Origin: Apodemus sylvaticus
Taxonomy: Eukaryota > Chordata > Mammalia > Rodentia > Muridae
Reading direction: 5' to 3'
Length of the DNA: 64,000 nucleotides
NCBI RefSeq assembly: GCF_947179515.1
Contig: NC_067485.1
Location: 77,642,846 to 77,706,845, forward strand
The position numbers and the translations under genes were made by a program. A model generated the notes under the pieces. It was given only the letters and a program-made list of their open reading frames with translations, was not told the DNA's origin and searched no databases. Below are positions 10,898 through 20,950 of this stretch, piece after piece (position 1 is the stretch's first letter; every line of letters begins with the position of its first letter).

Positions 10898-11424
10898 TAA
10901 TTCTCTGCTATTATTATAGAATTTGGCTTTAGTTGTACTGTCAAATTGTTTTATCAATTTTCACAAGGTCCTCAGTTTTCATTTATTTGAGAAAGCATCT
11001 AATGAAAGAACATAGTCAGGGTTTGTCCTGCAAGACTGTTTAAATTGGAATATTGATTTTTAAAGTGGGCCAAGGACTACATGAGCATATTCCAACCCTA
11101 AGTTATAATTACCTTAACCAAATATGCACCTCTATGGAGAGTCTACACTGATGATACTGCTGCTTCTCAGAATGATGAGTCTGTTGCTCATGTTTCATCT
11201 TTAATTTCAAACCTTCCCTGGGTCCAGACACTCCTTACCTATTCAATTCAAAACTTGATATTGCTTCTTCCCATAAAAACTAAAACTAATGTTATTCTAT
11301 ATTGATTGCTCCAGAGCTCAGCATTTCTCTAAACTAGTCACACTGATGATGTCATTATATTCAACTGCCAGCATTTCTTTTCTTTTTGTTTGTTTTTTTT
11401 ATGTTCTATAACCAGCATTTCTTT
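10898..11424. other. Unclassified non-coding stretch
   Basis: No gene or nameable repeat. CAGCATTTCTTT occurs at 11371 and again at 11413, near the B1 insertion site. Confidence 0.55.
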
Positions 11425-11619
11425 AAAATGGAGTGGATCGAACCGGTGGAGGTGGCGCATGCCTGTAATCCCAGCACTCTGGGAGGCAGAGGCAGGAGGA
11501 TTTCTGAGTTCGAGGCCAGCCTGGTCTATAGAGTGAATTCCAGGAGACCCAAGGCTATACAGAGAAACCCTGTCTTGAAAAAACCAAATCCAATAATAAA
11601 AAAAAAAATGGACTGGATC
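11425..11619 (+). mobile_element. B1 SINE with target-site duplication
   Basis: The B1 body (11440-11604) shows the 7SL-derived order: GGTGGCGCATGCCTGTAATCC, CCAGCACTCTGGGAGGCAGA, GTTCGAGGCCAGCCTGGTC, CCTGTCTTG and an A-rich tail. Flanks are aaaatggagtggatc (11425-11439) and aaaatggactggatc (11605-11619), a 15-bp duplication with one mismatch. It is transcribed, if at all, by pol III. Confidence 0.95.
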
Positions 11620-12369
11620 TTCAACTGTACTATGATCTTTAGGTACAGGGCTTCAACACTGTCCCCTCCCTACTTTGGAAAGTTTCAAAATGCCCAATAG
11701 TTTCTCCTACATGCTAAGACATGGAAGAGATGAAAGAATTAAGTGTTCAAAAGAACAAAGACTTGCTACTAGAAGGCACCAAGATTCTACCAGGACCTGC
11801 CTTCTTGACATTTCTAGATGGGTCCAAGAAAATGCAAATCCCAACTAAAGGAGTGCCTCACTTGGGGGCAGTCTAAGTGCATTCTCAAGGATCTGCTTAA
11901 TTTATTCAGTCATTATCCCTATGAGCTCTTCCCTGCCTTGAGCCTGTTGGTTCTGGAAACTGCACAACTTTGATTAAGACTTCATCAAGTGTTTCCATTC
12001 CCAGCCTCTTTACACAAGAAATTGTCACAAGACCCTCAATATGTAAGTGTGTAAAATGGGAATCCAAAGCAAACATTTGCTGGTAATAAATCATAAAGAT
12101 TCATGCTTTAAGTGAATTCTTTTGCATATGCCCAATTTGAACACTTAGTAAAGTTGATAGTGATTTTGAAAAAAAGTAACATAGGTGTGTTTGTTTACCT
12201 TTACATAAAGGCTTAAATCTTGGCTGAATCTCATCCTATGGGACATAGGCCATCATCAGTGTTTTTTGGAGTTAATGGATATTTTGATTTTATAATAATA
12301 AATACTGATAATGATATTTTTGCATGAATGTATAGTAGAAAATGGCAGAAATGTGTTTAGGATTATTAA
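11620..12369. other. Unclassified non-coding stretch
   Basis: No gene or nameable repeat seen. Confidence 0.55.
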
Positions 12370-12450
12370 TGGCTTATATGTTTAATCCTAGGACTTGAAA
12401 AGCAGAGGCAGGTGGATTTCTCTGAGTTCAAGGCCAACTTACTCTCTATA
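12370..12450 (+). repeat. B1 SINE fragment
   Basis: Diverged B1 5' part with TTTAATCCTAGGACTTG, GCAGAGGCAGGTGGATTTC and GAGTTCAAGGCC. The 3' part is missing. Confidence 0.8.
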
Positions 12451-12454
12451 GATC

Positions 12455-14310
12455 CTCTCCATTATGACATTGTTTAACATTTTCTGCTTCTGCCTCCTCC
12501 ATCTCCCTTATTATCCCCACTGCCTCACTGCTGCTTGATAGCCCTCCCCAGAGTTTTTACCTCTTCTATGTACCATCTGTCCCTTTTGCTACTCCTCACC
12601 TACCTTCTTCAACTAATATTACCCTGTCTTGGCCTCCAGTCCACGTTTGTACTTGATCCTTATTTACACCTATTGACATGCACACATAGATACATTGTAG
12701 AGTAAAATCTACATGTAATCAAGAACATGAAGATTTTGTCTTTCAGAGTTTGAGCCATCACACCTAATATTAGTCTTTCAGGATCTACTGATTTTTCCTA
12801 TAAATTTTATGATCTCGCTTTTCTTCATAACTGACTAACACTCCAGGGCAGATAAATACCACGTTTTCATTTTCTGTTCATCTGGTGATGGACATCTAGG
12901 CTGCTTCCATTCACTTGCCATGGTGAATACAGAAGCAATAAATGTAGGCGGGCAAGTGCTTCCATTCTAAGACATGTACCTTTGGTGCATGCTCAAGACT
13001 AGGGTCACATGATAGATCTAGTAACTTTGAAGAGCCTCCGTACTGATTTCTATAACAGCTATGCCTGATTTAACCCCTCCCCCCACCAGCAGTGAATAAA
13101 GCTTCTGCTTCCCCACATCTTTGCCATCATTTGTGGTCAGACCTCTTTTATTTTTTTATTGGATATTTTATTTATTTACATTTCAAATGTTATCCCCTTT
13201 CCTGGTTTTCCCTCCAGAAATTCCCATCCCATCCCCCACCCCCTGCTTCTATGAGGGTGCTCCCCCACCCACCCCCTCACCCACCCATTCCCACCTCCAC
13301 ACCCTGGCATTCCCCTATACTGGGGCATTGAGCCTTCGTAGGACCAAGGGCCGTTTCTCCCACTGATGTCCAACAAGGCCATCCTCTGCTACATATGTGG
13401 TTGGAACCATGGGTCCCTCCATGTGTACTCTTTAGTTGGTTGTTTAGTCGCTGGGAAATCTGGGAGTCTGGTTGGTTCATATTGTTGTTCTTCCTATGGG
13501 GTTGCAAACCCCTTCAGCTTCTTCAGTCCTTTCTCTAGTTCCTCCATTGGGGATCCTGTGCTCAGTCCTATGGTTGGCAGCAGCGTCTGCCTCTGTATCT
13601 GTCAGGCTGTGGCAGAGCCTCTCAGGAGACCTCTTGATGCTTGCCAATATAATTGGGGTTAGGTATTAGCTCAAAGTAGTGTTAACTTGCACTTTCCTGA
13701 TAACTACGAATGTTGAACACTTTAAAAACACTCATTGCCCACTTGGGCTTCTTCTTTTCATCTGTTCACTGTTGTAGCTCCTTTGTTGATACACACTTTC
13801 ACTTCCTTGATAGTTAATATCTGCAAGTTGTTTGTTTGTTTTTATAATTTCTGGACACCATCCTGGGCTATAGCTACTAAAATTTTTCTCACATTTTGAG
13901 GGCAAATTGCCCTGCTGAAGGTTTCTTTTGCTGTGCAGATACATTCTAACCTAATGTAGCCCTGCCTCTTGATGTTCATGGCTAGTTTTTCTGCTTCTAG
14001 AGTTCCATTCCCAATATTCTTCCCGGGCCACTTTCTTGAAGAACATTCCCTATGTGTACCCCAACAGTTTTAGTGTTTCTGGTTTTAAATTAAGAGATTT
14101 GCTCTATATAGAATTGAGTCTTACAGAATGAAAGATATAGATCTAAGTGCTTTCTTCAGCGGGTGGATATCTCATTTTACCAGCACCATGTACTATTTTT
14201 TTTTCTCCTGCATATTGTTTAAAATACCTTTCTAAAAATGTAGGTGGCCAGAGAGTTGTCAGTTTATCTCTTGGTTTACAACTTTGTTCCATTGGTGTGT
14301 TTGTCTAGAG
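12455..14310 (-). mobile_element. Old L1 3' region (antisense), split by a younger L1
   Basis: Antisense 3' UTR and ORF2 end of an old rodent L1. Recognisable antisense blocks include GGTGATGGACATCTAGGCTG (about 12884), CCACCAGCAGTGAATAAAGC (about 13083), CTTTCCTGATAACTACGAATG (about 13692), GGTGGATATCTCATTTTACC (about 14162) and a TTCCATTGGTGTGTTTGTC end (about 14288). Many breaks make it non-functional. The middle is interrupted at 13139-13635. Confidence 0.8.
13139..13635 (-). mobile_element. Young 5'-truncated L1 nested in the old L1
   Basis: Antisense 3' UTR of a young rodent L1: T-rich tail, TTTACATTTCAAATGTTATC, a polypyrimidine block, then GTTCATATTGTTGTTC and GAGCCTCTCAGGAGA. Flanked by agacctctt at 13139-13147 and 13627-13635, the 9-bp target duplication. 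Truncation lies in the 3' UTR, so no ORF is present. Frames through it are not genes. Confidence 0.92.
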
Positions 14311-15656
14311 CAATTTTTAAAGTCAAACATCCTAAAGCAATACAACTCCAAAATGTATTGATTTGAAATGTTGTGGTATAAGTTTAGGAAGACTGTAGAA
14401 GACTGTACTTTCCATAATGAAATGATAATTTTTTCTGTAATTGCATGAAACTACAATGAAACCAAATTTTGTACCATGCCAGATCATATCCCATATCTGA
14501 GCCAAGTTGCTTCAGGCCGGGCTCACTGGCACTGTGTGGTGGTGTAATGGCCCACATACTGCAAAGAGTGCCCGCCGTGTGTTCAGAACCAAGCTGCAAT
14601 GACATCATGTGGTAGAGGCAGAATGCCTGTCTCAGATGTTTGATTTTTAGGTAATTTTTACTGTCAGATAGTTAGAAGCTCTTTGCTTTTACCAAATTTT
14701 CCTGACTCCCACATTCAGTTACATAACAACTTGGGGTTGTGACCCACAGTTTAAGAAACTGTGGCTTAAATGATAGAATAAAAAAAAAATCTATACTCTA
14801 GAATAAACTCCCCTCTGTACCTGACAGAGGCATCTTTAAGGGAGGGTAAACATAGCCTCTTAACGGAGACAGCCCTGCCCCAGAGTTCCAGCAATAGTTC
14901 ATTATTTGGAACTTTTCCATCAGCTTGAAAACATACTGAAGGAATTTTTCACTTTCTCTGGGAAACATTAACTCCCTGACATTATAGAATACTTAAAAGT
15001 TCCAAATATCTGAGAAAGGGATAAAATCATTGAGTGGGAGCCAAAGAGAGAAAAGATTATGCCCAACACACAATAGGTGTTGATGGAATGATTTATAAAT
15101 AGAATGCTGACACAGGGAAAACGAGATGTGAGTTTCAGGAACAGATAAGAGAGAATACGAGATACACATCGACACGAGGGGATTCACAAACACATCTAAA
15201 AAGGTTACTCTAAATTATGCTCTCTGTCTGCATGCCAATAGTTGCTGTCCCAGGGAAATGTATTTAAATCATTTTCCCTTAAAATAGTGCATCTCAAAAC
15301 ACATTTTCATGTGTTCTTGAAAAGGAGGGAATGGATTGCCAAGGTCAAACTGCTTTAGAAAATTATAATTGTTCTTGGATGAATGAATGTAGTCAACCTT
15401 AGGCAAAAGAAAGGAGACCTAGGAGGCCTCTATCCTATTTTTCCAGACTTATTCCTGTGCTTTGCAAGGATTGACTTGCCAGCTTTTCTCTGTGAGGTTC
15501 AATGCCATCCAGGATCCCAAGGGATTCTTCTTTCATAATAAGATTCCAACCCCCATTTCTTTCAGGGGTCCAAGTGGGATTAACGATAGTATTTTATATT
15601 CTGTTCATCAATGTATGTAATCTGCTTTCAAGGATATTCACTTAAATGATGGTATG
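14311..15656. other. Mostly unclassified stretch
   Basis: Apart from a short hAT-like end (entered separately) I see no gene or nameable repeat. Confidence 0.5.
14722..14768 (-). repeat. hAT-type DNA transposon end fragment
   Basis: GGGGTTGTGACCCACAG followed by TTTAAGAAACTGTGGC is the end motif of Charlie/URR1-type non-autonomous hAT elements, read on the minus strand. Only one end is seen. Confidence 0.5.
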
Positions 15657-15955
15657 GTGTGTGTGTGTGTGTGTGTGTGTGTTATAAGCGTGTCTTTGTA
15701 AATATTTGAGTGTGTGTAGATGGAAGTCAAGAGGTCTACACTGGATATTTTTCTCCTTCCCTCTTTCCTTCCATATTACCCTTCCATCCCACTCAACCTG
15801 AAGTTGACTGATTCAGATAGACTCTCTGACCTCAAACTCCTGAGATCCTCCTCTCTCTACCTCCCCAGCCCTAGGATTACAGGAATACACTGTCACCCCT
15901 GCCTTTTCTTGTCCTTGTAGCTCACACTGACTGAGCCATCTCCCCCGACCCTATG
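15657..15955 (-). repeat. Antisense B3/B4-type SINE with (GT)n tail
   Basis: (GT)n at 15657-15682. Then GACCTCAAACTCCTGAGATC, CCCTAGGATTACAGGAATAC and a GACTGAGCCATCTCCCC end, in antisense order. Confidence 0.7.
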
Positions 15956-15979
15956 GTGCAATATTTTATCAGATAAACC

Positions 15980-16079
15980 AGAAGAACAAGTATTCTGACT
16001 CTAACCCTTCACGACATTGGGCAAACTTAATCACCTCTCTGGACTACAGTTTCTTTATTTTTAAAATAGAGTAATTGAA
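15980..16079 (+). repeat. MIR SINE fragment
   Basis: GGGCAAACTTAATCACCTCTC, then CTACAGTTTC and a TTTAAAATAGAG block match the MIR core, in sense. Old and diverged. Confidence 0.65.
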
Positions 16080-16262
16080 ACATGAAGTTTTCAAAGTCCC
16101 TGGGTTTAGTGCATTAATTCATTCCATGGGTCATAAAAACTTTGAGAAAAGAGAACCAAGACATTGTGTTACTATTTTAAGCTTCTTCTGTTGGCACTTC
16201 TATCTTCTGAGAATCACAGAACAACAAAAAAGCTTTAACAAGCTATACAACATCCAGTGCGT

Positions 16263-16331
16263 AAATGGGTATGTTATAAGTGTATCTGTGTGTGTAGGTG
16301 AAAATCAAGAGGTCTACACTCAATATTTTTA
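16263..16331 (+). repeat. Second copy of a nearby segment (direct)
   Basis: aaatg-ggtatg, gttataag-gt and aatcaagaggtctacactc repeat the order at 15645-15757 without its (GT)n core. The copy stops at the left edge of the next repeat. Confidence 0.65.
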
Positions 16332-16722
16332 CTGGCTGGCTTTGTGTGTCAACTTGACACAGGCTGGAGTTACCACAGAGAAAGGAGCTAGAGTTGGGAA
16401 AGTGCCTCCATGAGATCCAGCTGTGGGGCATTTTCTCAATTAGTGATCAAGGGGGGAGGGCCCCTTATGGTACCATCACTGGGCTGGTAGTCTTGGGTTC
16501 TATAATAAAGCAAGCTGAGCAAGCCAGGGGAAGCAAGCCAATAAATAATGTCCCTCCGTGGCCTCTGAATCAACTCCTGCTTCCTGACCTGCTGGTCTTC
16601 AGTCCTCACTTCCTTTTGTGATGAACAGCAGTGTGGAAAGTGTAAGCTGAATAAACCCTTTCCTCCCCAACTTGCTTCTTGATTATGATGTTTGTGCAGG
16701 AATAGAAACTGAATAAGACACC
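16332..16722 (+). repeat. Rodent medium-reiterated repeat (RMER1-like)
   Basis: Common rodent repeat of about 390 bp: GTGTGTCAACTTGACACAGG at the left, GAGATCCAGCTGTGGGGCAT, GCAAGCTGAGCAAGCC and CTGAATAAACCC, then CATTATGATGTTTGTGCAGG-like sequence and TTGAATAAGACA-like right end. The right end resembles, reversed, the start of the repeat at 63517. The family name is tentative. An open frame at 16394-16621 is repeat-derived. Confidence 0.7.
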
Positions 16723-19107
16723 GAGTGATCTAGTTAAGGGTTAAATTGATCTCATAGTGACTGTAAAAAAAACAAAACAAAACAACGAAATTCTGTGGCA
16801 ACATAATATGCAAGATGGGGAATGATTTTCTTTTATAAATGCCCTTGTCTTTGAAAAGTTTATAATTCTGCAGAAATTTATTTTTTAGGTTCGTAACTAT
16901 TACGTTCATAATTGCAACTATTTTGTTGATACTGTCCCCTTAACTATAGTCATTAGTGCTGTATGCCAAAGATGATATGTTTTTTTGTTTTTCAAATGTT
17001 GGTGAAATAGGCATGTTTGGAATTTCTTCCCGAGGAGAAGATGTCAGTATTCACACATAGGCATGTTGTTTCCATACTAACAGAAACAGGTCACTTGAAA
17101 CTTGGGCAAAAAATGGATGCAGAGAGAAAGCAGGAAAAGCTTTTGTGCTTGCATACAAGATAGCAAACATATAGCTTTCCCACAGGATCAAAGAATATGA
17201 TGTCTTGTTCACTTGATTTGATAAACATTTTTCCTCAAATACCAGATTTAACCATAACCTTTTGCTATTATTTGTCTATTCAAAATAGTTTTAGAAGTAG
17301 CCAAAAACTACTACTACTAGTAGTACTAGAAGTATTTGAGTAAAACTATTATTATTTAAGTAAATAAGCAACCCAGGAAAGCTAAGTTAAGAATAGTGCC
17401 AATTTTGATCTACTTACTATCAAGAGGGTCTCTTTATGGAAAATTCCAGCACTCTGTAGCTTGGATTGACCATGGCAAATGGGGGATGACAGGCAGAATG
17501 AGAGATGAGGAGAAGGCTTTGGCAAGGGTGGAAATCATGTCAGTAGTACTCAGGGAAGCTGACACACTGACACAGTAATGGGAAAGGCATGTTTCCCACA
17601 TCCAGGAAAACAGGTCATGTGAGAGCAACAAAGATGCAGAGTGAAACCAAGACTTGTTCCACAAAGCTATTGCCAAATTTTCTTTAAAGTCAAGAAAATA
17701 ACCAACCTGGCGATGTAGTAGTCACTAAGGACCCTCTCTCTGTTACAATATGGATGAAATACTCACAGTAATAAGCCAAGCCAAGGCTCCTTCAACCCTG
17801 TGACCGTGGACCTGTGCTTCACGTGATGTCAGAGAGATCCTTTTCAGTGGTGTTTCATTCACACTTGATCTGGTGTCATCCCTTTACCCTCCTATACTAG
17901 TGAACTCCTTCTGGAGGCCTGAGGATGTTTAAGTTAGATCATGTATATATTTCCATAGTAAAGTCTTTATAACACATGTTTTATCAAAATTTGAAGAAAG
18001 ATATGGGCCTTCTGTTGTTGTACCCCATTTGGTTATGAATTTTTTGTGAAGCTCTGAAGAATTTCTATGAGTTCATGTTAGGACGGTTTGGGATAATGCC
18101 TAAGATAATTTCTTGATCATTCATATTGGTCATAGAACTAGATAAATATTAAGGAAAACAGGAGACTTAAATAATTAATAGAGTTAAGCTTCTCACTTTA
18201 GAGTGGAACCAACCCTGTCTTACCAGCTGTCCAAACACTTTTCAGTTCTGGTTCACAAATGCATGGTATTAGATTTGTCTTATAGTTCTGACAATTGTAC
18301 GCATTTTATCTTAGGAGTCTCAAGTAATCAGAGAATATTTGGCAGATGTCCCTATTTTCTAAGCTCTTCTAGCGTCAATGATGGGGTGGTGATATACTCA
18401 CACTATCACCTCAAAGAGTGAGAGTCTAATAAGACAAAGTAATGAAGGAAGGAAGGGGCCACTGGATTAGGATCATCTCCCACTTTCTTCCAGTCTCTTC
18501 CCTCAATAGAAGGTGATGAAATTACAGATTTGTTTTACAGAATGATAGGATTTGGAGAAAGGAAGGGGATACTTTTGTTCTATTCAAGGGTGATCAAAGT
18601 CATATGAAGTAAAGCACCATCCTGATCCCATCAGTGTAAGGAGAGGTAGATAAGCCCTAGTGTGTTTGAAAGATGAGTGATTCTAAGTTAGCATTGAAGA
18701 ATAGTAGAGTCTTTACACTAAAGAAATAATGATATGGAAAAGTGATTAAAGCTGTCTGAATCTTGTAAGTATTTGCAGTACAGCTGTGTCAAAGAACATT
18801 GTAAGAAATGTATAATCTGCTACCTCTAGTTTCACCTACCTACAAGGACAAATGTGATCCCATCAATGCTCAGACTTAGCTGCTCCTTCCCACATTCAGG
18901 GCAACAGCAATTGATTCCACTACTCAAGACATTCCTGGTTATGGTTATGTTCCCTCAAAGGATGTTTTCCTTCTTCTTGTCACAATTCAGTTACCTAGAA
19001 GACCCATGAGGAAGCATTGTCCCACTGTTGGTGACCGTGATATCTACTTTGCAAAGAAGTGGCCTTTTAGTTCAAACCCCCAAATGGTTTTTAATGCAAA
19101 AGTCTTT
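16723..19107. other. Long unclassified stretch
   Basis: About 2.4 kb with no gene or nameable repeat. A 14-bp perfect palindrome, tactactagtagta, lies near 17311-17324. Confidence 0.55.
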
Positions 19108-19318
19108 GGACCCTGGGCTATGGAGATGGTTCAGTGAGTAAACTCTTGCCTTTGCCGTGCAAGCCTAGTAACCTGAAGTTGGTGAACAGCTCTCACAGTG
19201 AAAACAGAACCAACTCTCCTGGAAGGTTGTCTTCTAGTCTCTACACATGATCCCTGACATGTGTAAATCCTCCCTACTCCTGCACCAGCACACCACACAT
19301 ACACACAAGCCACACATT
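19108..19318 (+). repeat. B2/B3-type SINE (diverged)
   Basis: CTATGGAGATGGTTCAGTGAG head, AACCTGAAGTTGGTGAAC middle, then GAAGGTTGTCTTCTAGTCTC and a CA-rich tail before an A-rich end. Confidence 0.65.
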
Positions 19319-20341
19319 TTTAAAAAATGAAATCCTATGAGCCTGTAGGCACAAGCAAATATGCACTTTTTATGTTGCTCCAGAGAGAGACTATGCCCTG
19401 TCTCCCCAAAATCAAAGGCCTAATTCTTGCTAGAAAGACTAGATAGTTATTTCTTCCATAACATCCAAGGCAGCTCATCAAAGAGTTTTCCCCGAGAACT
19501 TTTTCTCTTTTTAAAGATCTGTCCCTTGAATGTAGGGAGCTCAGAAGGATGGACGTAAGCCTCACACTCTCAGTTTCCGAATTGAGCTCTGATTGGCCCA
19601 AGTCCCGAACCAATGTATGGGCATTACTAGGATGTGTTTCAGGGTAAAAGAAGAAAATAATCAGCACCTTTACAAGAAAATGGGGTTCTTTAAGAAAAAT
19701 ATCCTCCACCATCCACATTCCTTTGCAAGCTAATATTACATGACCACATGGTTATGTTTTGTCTTTGAATAATTAAAGACAGGATCCAATCAGCAAATGA
19801 GTATTTACAATGAATAATACTAGATTCTTTTCAACTTCAGCACTTGAGAAATTTAAAGAAATTTAAAGCTGTTCCTGGCCTTGGAGACTTGCTGTGTGTC
19901 AGGAATAAAGCCTGGTCCATAGGAATATAATAATAGTCTTATTACTACATAAACTGACCTGGAAATGGGTGGAGAAAAAGGCATTGGGATGCCTTTAGCT
20001 ACTTTCAATGCGGAACCTCAACCATATTTATCCAATATACGTAGCATGCTGCTGCAGGGCAATCACATGAGAGGCTTACTAGAATTCAGATGCTTAGACT
20101 GAGAGCTACTGTTGAGAAAGCAAGGCCACCTAATAGAAAGATCTGTGGTGATGGCACAACTCATACAATTGATGTCCAGGGCAGAACTCATAAACTTTAG
20201 TGGCCTGTTGAGCTGTCATATATGGGGGCTCCAATTAAGGTACTGGATATTAAATCCATTTCAAATGTAAATTTCTACATGTGGCTGGAGACTACTCTTG
20301 GATCATACATAGTTCCAAAGAAGAAGAAGGAGTAGGAGGGA
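19319..20341. other. Unclassified non-coding stretch
   Basis: No gene or nameable repeat. The 127-codon minus-strand frame at 19335-19718 shows no recognisable domain and is not called. Confidence 0.5.
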
Positions 20342-20374
20342 TGGGGCTAAACAGATGACTTAGAGGTTAAGGCT
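20342..20374 (+). repeat. B2 SINE head fragment
   Basis: GGGGCTAAACAGATGACTTA then GAGGTTAAGG resemble the first 30 or so bases of B2. It ends where tRNA-like sequence begins on the other strand. Confidence 0.55.
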
Positions 20375-20460
20375 TCTTCCAGCCAGATTCAAACCACCGC
20401 CCTAAGGATATGTAGAGTACATTAGTACTCTACAGTCCTCCGCTCTACCAATTGCTGACT
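20375..20460 (-). pseudogene. tRNA-Tyr(GTA) pseudogene with intron, 5' end missing
   Basis: Minus strand shows GGTAGAGCGGAGGACTGTAG (20449-20430), the D-arm end and anticodon arm of eukaryotic tRNA-Tyr, with anticodon GTA at 20433-20431. A 20-nt insert follows G37 (20429-20410), at the normal intron site of tRNA-Tyr. Then comes ATCCTTAGG and a decayed T-arm (TTTGAAT in place of TTCGATT; stem mismatched). The GAGGA/TCCTT anticodon stem is intact. The 5' acceptor strand and part of the D-stem are missing where the L1 sequence starts. Hence a pseudogene. An intact copy would decode Tyr codons. Confidence 0.8.
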
Positions 20461-20950
20461 GGAGCTGGATATAGCTGTTACCTGGGAGGCTCTGCTAGTG
20501 CATGACAAATACAGACACTCTTAGCCAGCCTTTGAACTGAGCCCAGGGTCTCCCAATGGGGGAGTTAGAGAAAGAATCCAAGAAGCTGAAGGGGTTTGCA
20601 GTGCCATGGGAGGAACAACAATATGAGCCACCCAGTACTCCCAGAGCTCCCAGGGACAAAACCATTAACCAAAGAATGCACCACATGGTGTTACCCATGA
20701 CTCCAGACACATCAGCAGCAGAGGATGGCCTTATTGGACATCAAAGGGAGGAGAGGCCCCTAGTCCTTGAAAGGCTCAATGCAGCAGGATATGGGAATAC
20801 CAGGAAAGGGAAGCAGGAGAGGGTTGATTGAGGAACAGGAGGAGGGGAGATGGGTTATGAGACTTTCAGAGGGGAAGGGAACCAGGAAAGGGGACAACAT
20901 TTGAAATGTAAATGAAGAATATATCTAATAAAAAAATTAAGAAAAAAAAG
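20461..20950 (+). mobile_element. L1 3' UTR, 5'-truncated, sense
   Basis: GGATATAGCTGTTACCTGGG and AGGCTCTGCTAG, then GACAAATACAGACACTC, GGACATCAAAGGGAGG, ACATTTGAAATGTAAATG and an A-rich tail at 20925-20950: the rodent L1 3' UTR in order. It contains no ORF2. Its left end abuts the tRNA pseudogene directly. I found no clear target duplication. Confidence 0.9.

Noticed and set aside
11386..11700. 104-codon frame across a B1
   Set aside because: Its middle is the translated B1 SINE. No exonisation signal was found.
13092..13669. Several frames of 65-98 codons
   Set aside because: They lie in the antisense 3' UTR of the nested L1.
19335..19718. 127-codon minus-strand open frame
   Set aside because: No domain, and the composition is like neighbouring non-coding DNA.
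20556..20831. 91-codon plus frame
   Set aside because: Lies wholly inside the L1 3' UTR.
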